Assembly (NCBI GenBank): GCA_030042915.1 | Contig: JASHYS010000084.1 | Coordinates: forward strand, 1 to 6,071 | Source of the DNA: Acidobacteriaceae bacterium | Lineage (GTDB): Bacteria; Acidobacteriota; Terriglobia; Terriglobales; Acidobacteriaceae | Direction of reading: 5' to 3' | Length of the DNA: 6,071 bases | Program-made: the position numbers and the translations under genes | The notes under the pieces: generated by a model | What the model saw: only the letters and a program-made list of their open reading frames with translations | Database searches by the model: none | What the model was told of the DNA's origin: nothing | Part shown: in pieces, positions 1 through 5,555 of the stretch | Layout of the letters: each line of letters opens with the position of its first letter | How positions within the stretch are numbered: position 1 is the stretch's first letter

Positions 1-34
1 TGGATCGAGCAAGTCGAAGCGAAGAGTGAAGAAC

Positions 35-38
35 GGAG
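35..38 (+). promoter_or_regulatory. Ribosome binding site deciding the methyltransferase-GT2 start
   Basis: GGAG lies 9 bases before ATG 48, a normal spacing. The alternative GTG at 42 would be only 3 bases away, so ATG 48 is favoured. An in-frame TGA at 27-29 prevents any earlier start. Confidence 0.6.
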
Positions 39-47
39 TTTGTGTTC

Positions 48-1556
48 ATGTCCCTCGAATCGAATCTTCTGGCGATGGAGCGCACGCGAGAAGCCTATTG
101 GTCGCGCTATCCGGCCACCTCTCCGCTTAAACTGCAGTGGCGCGCGCTTGCTGTCCGCCACTCGTTTCACGTGCTGCCGGGCGAGAAAGTCCTGGAACTG
201 GGCGCTGGTACCGGTCTCTGGACGGAGCACCTGGCGTCTGTGCTGCGCGGACGCAACCCCATCACCGCCGCGGTTTTCGACGAGTCCCTCTTTCAATCGG
301 CGAAAAAGCTTGAAAACGTGGAGTTCGTTCATGTAACTGATTTGACTAACGACCTGCCTGCGGAGAGTTTCGACTACATTGTCGGCACCGGGATCCTTTG
401 CCATGACCTCTACGCCAAGAATCTTCAGTGGATTCAGCGCCTTTTGAAACCCGGTGGCCAAATCCTCTTCTTCGAAGCCAATTACCTGAATCCGCAGGTG
501 TTTCTCAAGAGCGTGATCCGGCCGCTCGGCCGCTGGGCTGGCAATGCCGAGTGCGAAATGGGCCTGCGCAAATACCTCCTGATGAAAATTGCATCGCAGC
601 AGGGCTTTGTCGACATCGATGTTATCCCGTACGACATCATTCATCCTCGCAGTCCTCAGTTTTTCCTGCGCACGCTGAAATCGCTGGCCTTCGTTCTCGA
701 ACATGCTCCCGTCATTCGCGATTTGTGCGGCACGCTCTATATCTGGGCCCGAAAGCCGGGCGACGAAGAGGCGCGGAGGCCGCGCGTTTCGCTGGCTGAG
801 CACGAGTGCCTCTATGATTCCACTTCCTTCGTCGTTCCCTGCCACAACGAAGAGATGAATATCGGCCCGCTCACCGATGCCATCCTGCGCTTTTACGGCC
901 CCTACGTGCACGAAATTGTGATTGTGAACGACAACAGCCGCGACCGGACCGCTGAAGTTACGCGCGCCATCGCTGCCAAGGAGCCGCGCGTAAAACTCGT
1001 TGACCGCACGCCGCCCAACGGGGTGGGCCGCGCCCTGCGCGACGGATATGCGGCCGCCACGGGCCGTTACATACTGACCATGGATTGCGATTTCGTTCAG
1101 ATCCTTCCTGAGTTCCGGGACCTGTTTGACGCCGTAGCTCGCGGCCATGACGGCGCCATTGGCAGCCGCTTCTCGCAGGAATCGCTTCTCATCAACTACC
1201 CGTTTATGAAAATTGTTTGCAACCGGGCCTTTCACCTGCTGGCCAACATGCTGTTGCCCGGTCATGTGCGCGATATTTCCAACAACCTCAAGCTCTACCG
1301 CTCTGAGATTTTCAAGACGCTGGAGATCGATCAACCGGGGTTTGCCGCCAATGCCGAGACGGGACTTAAGCCCTTGCTCAGCGGATACGACATCTGCGAG
1401 GTGCCCATGTCATGGATTAATCGCACCGTCGACATGGGGGTTTCGTCGTTTCGAATCGTTAAGGTCGCACCTGGGTACGCGGGTGCGCTCTTCCAGGTTG
1501 TGCTGCACGCCTGGCGCGACCGCCGAAAGCTAGCCAGGGTCGGGATGCGAAGCTGA
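48..1556 (+). CDS. Fusion protein: SAM-dependent methyltransferase + polyprenyl-phosphate-sugar-synthase-like GT2 glycosyltransferase
   Basis: 502 residues. The N-terminal part (about 1-240) is a class I methyltransferase: SAM-binding motif LELGAGTG at 49-56, an acidic residue after strand 2 (D78), D98 in the adenine-contact region, DYIVGTG at 109-115 and LLKPGG at 132-137. The C-terminal part (about 255-490) is a GT-A fold GT2 enzyme: VVPCHNEE at 262-269, VNDNSRD at 293-299, a GVGRALRDGY stretch at 325-334, the metal/nucleotide DxD as DCD at 346-348, GSRF at 372-375 and DISNNLKLYR at 409-418. The last three resemble dolichyl-phosphate mannose synthases, which transfer a sugar from a nucleotide donor to polyprenyl phosphate on the cytoplasmic membrane face. 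There is no C-terminal membrane hairpin, so it is probably soluble or peripheral. The methyl acceptor and the sugar cannot be read from sequence. I preferred ATG 48 to GTG 42 because GGAG lies 9 bases before the ATG and only 3 before the GTG. Family assignment is firm; substrates are unknown. Confidence 0.93.
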   Translation: MSLESNLLAMERTREAYWSRYPATSPLKLQWRALAVRHSFHVLPGEKVLELGAGTGLWTEHLASVLRGRNPITAAVFDESLFQSAKKLENVEFVHVTDLTNDLPAESFDYIVGTGILCHDLYAKNLQWIQRLLKPGGQILFFEANYLNPQVFLKSVIRPLGRWAGNAECEMGLRKYLLMKIASQQGFVDIDVIPYDIIHPRSPQFFLRTLKSLAFVLEHAPVIRDLCGTLYIWARKPGDEEARRPRVSLAEHECLYDSTSFVVPCHNEEMNIGPLTDAILRFYGPYVHEIVIVNDNSRDRTAEVTRAIAAKEPRVKLVDRTPPNGVGRALRDGYAAATGRYILTMDCDFVQILPEFRDLFDAVARGHDGAIGSRFSQESLLINYPFMKIVCNRAFHLLANMLLPGHVRDISNNLKLYRSEIFKTLEIDQPGFAANAETGLKPLLSGYDICEVPMSWINRTVDMGVSSFRIVKVAPGYAGALFQVVLHAWRDRRKLARVGMRS

Positions 1557-1638
1557 GCCGTGCTTCACCAAAGCGACGCCGGAGCGAGCAAGCGCGACAT
1601 TCAAGATCGAAAGTGGAGATTCTGGCCCAGGAGATTTC

Positions 1639-2832
1639 ATGCGTAATTCGTGGCGGGATGCAGGATTGTACTTGTTGATCTATGCGTGTTGGATCACCTG
1701 TTCCTTGGAGCAATTGATGAAGTACTTTCACTCCAAAGCCATTTTTTTTCTTCTTGCCGGAGCAATCGCGATCGGTGTGATTCTTGTGTTCGTGCGGCGC
1801 ATGCAGCTGCGATCGGGGGGCGCTCTTCACTGGGGATGGTTTGCTGCGTACTTCGGCCTGGTCCTCGCACTGTATCTGGTTCTTTATCCGATCGCAAACA
1901 GCCACGTCCTGGGGCCGGGTTCTGACAGGGAGAATCAGTTGGCCGTTGCCGACCGGCAGTTGCTTCACTTCCAGTACCCATATTCTGCGCGAACCTATCT
2001 GGGCCAGCCCATTACTGCGGGGCCCGGAGGTGTAATGCTTGCGCTTCCTTTTTATCTGATGGGTAGAGTGAGCATCCAGAACCTTGTCTGGCTGGCGGCT
2101 CTTGTGGTTTTCTGCCTGAAGTTTTTCCGCTATCGCGCCACGGCCATGGCTTACCTGCTGATCCTGATTCTGGGAAGCGCGGGAGCGCTGGACGATTTCG
2201 TGGTCGGCGGCGATCTGGCGATCAGTACGATTTACGTTTGTATCGGCGTCTGTGTTTTTCTTTGGACCTTTGACGAGAACCCAAACGGTTGGCAACATTA
2301 CGCGGTGGGAGTTTTCCTGGGCCTGGCACTCAGTTCCAGAGCCATCTTCGCCGTGATTCCTCCGCTGCTGCTCGCGTATCTGTTACAGCACGGGAAACGA
2401 AGTGCGGCGATCAGGAGCATTGCCATTCCGGCGATTGTGGCGCTCGGTGTTACGTTGCCGTTTTTCCTTTACGATCCCAAGGGATTCACCCCCCTTCAAC
2501 TTGCGCATAAGGTGGGCGACACCGGGCTGCCGGCGCAATTCGTCCATCCGCTGGCTGTGATTCTGCCGGTGCTGGGGATTCTGGTGGCTTGCACGGGATT
2601 TTTTGTGAGGTTAACGATTGCGAGGGTGCTCTTGATCGCGGGGCTGGCGCTTGCCACTATCGCGTTTCCTCCCATCGGGATTTTTGGACTTATCAGTGGA
2701 GAATCTGAGTACCTTAGCTACGATTTGATTGCATCAGTCTTTCTGATTATGTGGGCGCTGAATCGCTTCGAATTGGCGCCGTCTCACGCTCTCGACAGAT
2801 CCGCGTCTCGTATGCGCGCCGTATCCACTTGA
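1639..2832 (+). CDS. Multi-pass inner-membrane protein, candidate GT-C type glycosyltransferase
   Basis: 397 residues and very hydrophobic, with roughly ten membrane spans by eye: about 34-53, 66-86, 127-141, 146-163, 168-184, 193-211, 221-249 (perhaps two), 256-277, 301-324, 328-347 and 360-377. The large loop after the second clear span (87-127) carries acidic residues in SDREN (D96, E98) and D105, then YPY and LGQPITAGPG. This layout, with an acidic first outer loop then a Pro/Gly-rich entry to the next span, is what GT-C enzymes using polyprenyl-phosphate sugars look like (ArnT, PMT and DUF2029/GT87-type families). I recognise the style, not a named family. It follows a GT2 enzyme that could make the lipid-linked donor, 82 bases upstream. 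ATG 1639 has AGGAG at 1629-1633, 5 bases away. A second start, ATG 1717, has GGAG at 1707-1710 and would remove 26 residues. A flippase or polymerase role is the main alternative. Confidence 0.85.
   Translation: MRNSWRDAGLYLLIYACWITCSLEQLMKYFHSKAIFFLLAGAIAIGVILVFVRRMQLRSGGALHWGWFAAYFGLVLALYLVLYPIANSHVLGPGSDRENQLAVADRQLLHFQYPYSARTYLGQPITAGPGGVMLALPFYLMGRVSIQNLVWLAALVVFCLKFFRYRATAMAYLLILILGSAGALDDFVVGGDLAISTIYVCIGVCVFLWTFDENPNGWQHYAVGVFLGLALSSRAIFAVIPPLLLAYLLQHGKRSAAIRSIAIPAIVALGVTLPFFLYDPKGFTPLQLAHKVGDTGLPAQFVHPLAVILPVLGILVACTGFFVRLTIARVLLIAGLALATIAFPPIGIFGLISGESEYLSYDLIASVFLIMWALNRFELAPSHALDRSASRMRAVST
1707..1710 (+). promoter_or_regulatory. Possible ribosome binding site for an alternative internal start (ATG 1717)
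   Basis: GGAG stands 6 bases before an in-frame ATG at 1717. It lies in a TTGGAG (1705-1710) / CTCCAA (1731-1736) inverted repeat that could hide it in the RNA. The 26 residues upstream of this ATG are partly hydrophobic but not clearly a membrane span, so either start is possible. The upstream start has the longer Shine-Dalgarno match (AGGAGA) and I kept it. Confidence 0.3.
1742..1749 (+). repeat. T8 homopolymer tract inside the membrane-protein gene
   Basis: Eight consecutive T lie near the 5' end of the coding region, at about codons 35-37 (Ile-Phe-Phe) in the first strong membrane segment. The tract is directly visible. A one-base change would put the remaining 360 or so codons out of frame. 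Whether it is variable in nature is unknown. Confidence 0.95.
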
Positions 2833-2955
2833 TCAAAGCTGTGGCTTTTGAGCAGTAGACGCATGTGACCGGATGCGCGTATGAACGCGACCGGCGCGTC
2901 CAGATTCGTTGCAACGGTTAGAGCCGCCGCGGGCGCCAGTGCTGCGGGTTCGAAT

Positions 2956-2960
2956 GAGGT
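2956..2960 (+). promoter_or_regulatory. Ribosome binding site deciding the epimerase start
   Basis: GAGGT lies 7 bases before ATG 2968, whose protein begins directly with the first Rossmann beta strand. The in-frame ATG 2881 has only a weak CCGGA-like match upstream and adds low-complexity residues, so 2968 is preferred. Confidence 0.6.
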
Positions 2961-2967
2961 ACCGGAA

Positions 2968-4044
2968 ATGAAAGTCAAGAAGTTGCTGGTAACCGGATCG
3001 TCGGGATTGATCGGCTCGGAGGTATGTGAATACTTCGCCGCGCTGGGCTGGGAGATTCACGGCGTCGACAACAATCAGAGAGCGGCATTTTTTGGGCCGC
3101 AGGGCGACAATCGTCGCAATCAGCATCGCCTTGAGACCAAGCTGAAGAGCTTCTTCCACCATGAGCTCGACATCCGCGACCGCGCCGGGGTGCTGGAACT
3201 GGCGAAGGACGTGGCTCCGGATGCAATTGTTCACTCTGCCGCTCAGCCCAGCCACGACCTGGCGGCACGCATTCCCTTCGACGATTTCGATACCAACGCC
3301 GTGGGCACCCTGAATCTGCTTGAAGCCGCGCGGCGAAGCTGCCCTGAGGCGCCGTTCGCTGCACTGACGACGAACAAAGTGTACGGCGATGCCCCCAACG
3401 AGCTGCGGCTGGTGGAGCTGGAGACGCGCTACGACTATGCCGACCGAGAGTACGCCAACGGCATCCCCGAGAGCTTCCGTATCGACCAGTCGAAGCATTC
3501 GCTGTTCGGCGCTTCGAAGGTCGCGGCCGACGTGATGGTGCAGGAATATGGTCGCTACTTCGGCATGCCCACCTGCTGCCTGCGCGGCGGATGCCTGACG
3601 GGTCCGAATCACTCCGGCGTCGAGCTGCATGGGTTCCTGAGTTACCTGGTGAAGTGCAATATTACGGAGACGCCGTACCACATTTACGGATACAAAGGGA
3701 AGCAGGTCCGCGACAATATCCACTCCCTGGATGTGGCGCGTTTCATCGCAGCTTTCATCGATGCGCCGCGTGCCGGCGAGGTCTACAACCTGGGCGGGGG
3801 ACGCGCCAACAGCTGCTCGATCCTCGAAGCGTTCACGATGATCGAGCAGATCTCCGGCAAGAAGATGGTGTACGACTACGTGGAGAAAAACCGCGAGGGC
3901 GATCACATCTGCTACATCAGCGACCTGAGCAAGATGAGGGGCCACTATCCTGCGTGGGATCTGACCAAATCGCTCCGCAACATTTTTGTAGAAACCCACG
4001 ATTCGTGGGTGCAGAGGCTGCATGAAGTCAGCCAGACCGTGTAG
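2968..4044 (+). CDS. NAD-dependent SDR sugar epimerase, CDP-paratose/tyvelose 2-epimerase-like
   Basis: 358 residues, the usual size for extended SDR sugar epimerases/dehydratases. Visible features are the Rossmann NAD motif TGSSGLIG at 9-16, an acidic strand-2 end (D34), HSAAQPSHD at 89-97, [11 protein letters not shown] at 110-120, TTNKVYGD at 134-141, [10 protein letters not shown] at 175-184, the substrate-region [11 protein letters not shown] at 207-217, [13 protein letters not shown] at 241-253 and YNLGGGR at 273-279. STNKVYGD-like and GKQVRD motifs are typical of TyvE, which converts CDP-paratose to CDP-tyvelose using NAD transiently. The real nucleotide sugar here is not known. The SDR YxxxK motif reads F180-GAS-K184, so the canonical Tyr is Phe. 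I recall the same Phe in related epimerase-like proteins, so it is probably a subfamily trait. Start: ATG 2968 gives a clean Rossmann N-terminus and has GAGGT 7 bases upstream. ATG 2881 would add 29 Ala-rich residues without family support. It is probably cytoplasmic and supplies a sugar donor to the neighbouring transferases. Confidence 0.93.
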   Translation: MKVKKLLVTGSSGLIGSEVCEYFAALGWEIHGVDNNQRAAFFGPQGDNRRNQHRLETKLKSFFHHELDIRDRAGVLELAKDVAPDAIVHSAAQPSHDLAARIPFDDFDTNAVGTLNLLEAARRSCPEAPFAALTTNKVYGDAPNELRLVELETRYDYADREYANGIPESFRIDQSKHSLFGASKVAADVMVQEYGRYFGMPTCCLRGGCLTGPNHSGVELHGFLSYLVKCNITETPYHIYGYKGKQVRDNIHSLDVARFIAAFIDAPRAGEVYNLGGGRANSCSILEAFTMIEQISGKKMVYDYVEKNREGDHICYISDLSKMRGHYPAWDLTKSLRNIFVETHDSWVQRLHEVSQTV

Positions 4045-4156
4045 ACGGCTGCGTACGTTGCTCAAAGTGATCTTTGTTCCGGTGCGAGAAGCCGCTGGTT
4101 TATCTTGTATGAGCGGCGGTTCTTCCCGGCGGCCGAAGCGCGGCTGAGCACGATGA

Positions 4157-4175
4157 CCTGCGTTCTGTGCGCAGG
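4157..4175 (+). promoter_or_regulatory. Candidate antiterminator hairpin in the GT4 leader
   Basis: A perfect 6-bp GC-rich inverted repeat, CCTGCG (4157-4162) and CGCAGG (4170-4175), has a 7-base loop. Its right arm uses bases that form the left arm of the following hairpin-plus-T-run, so the two folds exclude each other. Short GC-rich stems arise often by chance at this base composition, hence the low confidence. Confidence 0.25.
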
Positions 4176-4198
4176 CGAAGCGAGTGCACGGATTTTTT
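4165..4198 (+). terminator. Candidate intrinsic terminator or attenuator before the GT4 gene
   Basis: CTGTGCGC (4165-4172) can pair with GTGCACGG (4184-4191) as 8 bp including two G-T pairs. It is followed by one A and six T (4193-4198). The T-run ends only 16 bases before ATG 4215, and no promoter fits in between. If functional, it would act on read-through transcription from upstream (attenuation) rather than end an isolated unit. The stem is modest, so it may be leaky or not functional. Confidence 0.33.
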
Positions 4199-4201
4199 GC
4201 T

Positions 4202-4208
4202 GGAAAGG
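4202..4208 (+). promoter_or_regulatory. Ribosome binding site deciding the GT4 start
   Basis: GGAAAGG lies 6 bases before ATG 4215. The frame is also open back to GTG 4167, but those 16 extra residues run through the T-tract and are not part of the glycosyltransferase fold. Confidence 0.6.
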
Positions 4209-4214
4209 CAGTCG

Positions 4215-5453
4215 ATGAGAGTCTTGATTCTCAGCATTAACTATTGGCCTGAAGTGACAGGGATTGGCGCGTTTACAACCTATCGCGCCGAGCACCTGGC
4301 TGCCGCCGGCCACGACGTCGTGGTGTGCACGACGTTTCCTTATTATCCTGAGTGGAAGGTGCCGCCGGAATACGCCGGAAAGCTGGCATCGAGCGAGACG
4401 CGCAATGGGGTCAGGATTGTGCGTAGCTACGCCTACATCCCCAATCCGGTCACCTCGCCGCGACGTATCCTGCACGAGGCGAGTTTTATCGCTTCCACCT
4501 CGATCCGCGCCCTGTCGCGCAAGCGCCCCGACGTAATGTTGGTAGTTTCCCCGCCACTGGGCTTGGCGCTGCCGGCCATCCTGCTCAGCCGCCTGTGGCG
4601 AATTCCTTATGTCTTCGACGTGGAAGATCTGCAGCCTGACACGGCCGCCGAACTGGGCATGCTGCCGCGCCGGACCGTCGGGCTTCTCTATCGGTTGGAG
4701 CGGGCGGCCTACCGGCACGCGCGGCTTGTGGCCACTCTTACTCCCAGCATGAAGCAACGCATCGTGGCAAAAGGCGTAAGCGAAGAGAAAGTGGAGTTGC
4801 TCGAGCCGCGCATGGACGACTCGCTCATCGATCTTCTTCCCCAGGAGGGCAGCGCCTTCCGGCGGCGGTACGATTTAGGAGAAAAGTTCCTGGTGACGCA
4901 CAGCGGCAATATGGGGCTGAAACAGGGGCTGGATGTGGTGTTGGATGCGGCGGCGCTGAATCGCAGTGACGACTCCATGCTTTTCCTCTTCGTCGGCGAT
5001 GGCAGCGATCGCGAAAGGATCCAGCTCCGCGCCGCGGAGTTGGAACTGGGAAATGTGCGCTTCCTGCCGCTGCTCGGGCAGCAAGAGTTCCGGGGCCTTC
5101 TGGCGGCCAGCGGCATCTGCCTGGTCACCCAACAGCAGTCGGTCTCGGAAGTGGCGTTCCCGTCAAAAATCGTGACCTATCTTGCCGCCGGCCGCCCCAT
5201 CGTTGCATCGGTCAATCCAGATTGCGAGGTGGCTCGCATTACCCACGAAGCGAAAGCAGGGAAGGTTGTGACGGCTGAGGACCCCAAGGCGCTGCTGGCC
5301 GCGATCGATGAGCTGCGGGGTGAGGATCTGGACCTGTTGGGTCAGAATGCACGCTGTTTTGCCAGCGAGCGGTGGTCGTCGGTGCGCGTTCTGGGACATT
5401 TAGAACGCAGCCTGATAGCGGCTGCCGGGTCTGCAGTGGGCTCTGCGGCTTAG
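4215..5453 (+). CDS. WcaI-family GT4 glycosyltransferase (exopolysaccharide type)
   Basis: 412 residues, normal length for a GT-B fold GT4 enzyme. The N-terminal Rossmann domain (about 1-195) starts with MRVLILSINYWPE and has the TGIGAF loop at 15-20, FPYYPEW at 41-47, SPPLGLALP at 112-120 and VEDLQPDTAAELGML at 136-150, the last typical of WcaI-like transferases. The C-terminal nucleotide-sugar domain (about 205-400) shows HSGNMGLKQGLD at 229-240 with the donor-phosphate Lys K236, VGDG at 260-263, FLPLL at 283-287 and EVAFPSK...AAGRPIVAS at 312-332. As in WcaI homologues, the second Glu of the classic E-x7-E motif is absent. The family transfers a hexose or deoxyhexose from a nucleotide donor to a growing lipid-linked oligosaccharide at the cytoplasmic membrane face, as in colanic acid synthesis; the sugar here is unknown. 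The epimerase upstream may make its donor. A secreted-protein gene follows after 18 bases, so the two are probably cotranscribed. Confidence 0.93.
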   Translation: MRVLILSINYWPEVTGIGAFTTYRAEHLAAAGHDVVVCTTFPYYPEWKVPPEYAGKLASSETRNGVRIVRSYAYIPNPVTSPRRILHEASFIASTSIRALSRKRPDVMLVVSPPLGLALPAILLSRLWRIPYVFDVEDLQPDTAAELGMLPRRTVGLLYRLERAAYRHARLVATLTPSMKQRIVAKGVSEEKVELLEPRMDDSLIDLLPQEGSAFRRRYDLGEKFLVTHSGNMGLKQGLDVVLDAAALNRSDDSMLFLFVGDGSDRERIQLRAAELELGNVRFLPLLGQQEFRGLLAASGICLVTQQQSVSEVAFPSKIVTYLAAGRPIVASVNPDCEVARITHEAKAGKVVTAEDPKALLAAIDELRGEDLDLLGQNARCFASERWSSVRVLGHLERSLIAAAGSAVGSAA

Positions 5454-5456
5454 AAT

Positions 5457-5461
5457 AAGGA
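5457..5461 (+). promoter_or_regulatory. Ribosome binding site of the secreted-protein gene
   Basis: AAGGA begins 3 bases after the GT4 stop codon and is 10 bases before ATG 5472 (13 before the adjacent ATG 5475). The spacing favours the first ATG and suggests translation linked to the upstream gene. Confidence 0.5.
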
Positions 5462-5471
5462 TACGGTTGCC

Positions 5472-5555
5472 ATGATGAGGACCAAGCACAAGATCACGCG
5501 CTGGCTGGCATTGCTGGCCGCAGTTTGCCTTCTCAGCTCGGGAGTCCTGCTGGCA
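5472..5555 (+). other. Sec signal peptide coding region
   Basis: 28 codons: a basic n-region with five Lys/Arg plus a His, then a Leu/Ala/Val core (about residues 11-27) and a small residue at the proposed cleavage site (A28, before Gln-Glu). The -3 residue is Leu, which is tolerated but not ideal, so the exact cut is uncertain. Confidence 0.75.

Noticed and set aside
1..29. Possible tail of an upstream gene ending at TGA 27-29 (DRASRSEE).
   Set aside because: Only nine codons are visible and no family signal can be read. It is the most plausible stop for an upstream + strand gene, but this is not enough to annotate.
1459..2298. 279-codon open frame on the - strand over the membrane-protein gene.
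   Set aside because: The translation is polar low-complexity sequence without motifs, opposite a clear membrane protein. It is a shadow.
2833..2851. Hairpin TCAAAGC-TGTG-GCTTTTGA right after the membrane-protein stop, as a terminator.
   Set aside because: It is a weak A/T-rich stem with one bulged T and no T-run after it. It is unlikely to stop transcription.
2881..2967. 29-residue N-terminal extension of the epimerase from ATG 2881.
   Set aside because: The extension is Ala/Gly-rich with no family match. ATG 2968 has the better ribosome site and begins at the Rossmann fold.
2833..4065. 410-codon open frame on the - strand across the epimerase gene.
   Set aside because: It mirrors the well-supported epimerase codon for codon and has no recognisable motifs. 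It is an expected by-product of GC-biased third positions.
4058..4110. Sigma-70-like boxes (TTGCTC 4058, TTGTTC 4074, TATCTT 4101) before the GT4 gene.
   Set aside because: No pair has a spacing near 17 bases; the closest is 21 with weak matches. I do not call a promoter.
4062..4757. 231-codon - strand frame covering the GT4 leader and 5' half.
   Set aside because: No motif; it overlaps the strongly conserved N-terminal domain of the GT4 enzyme.
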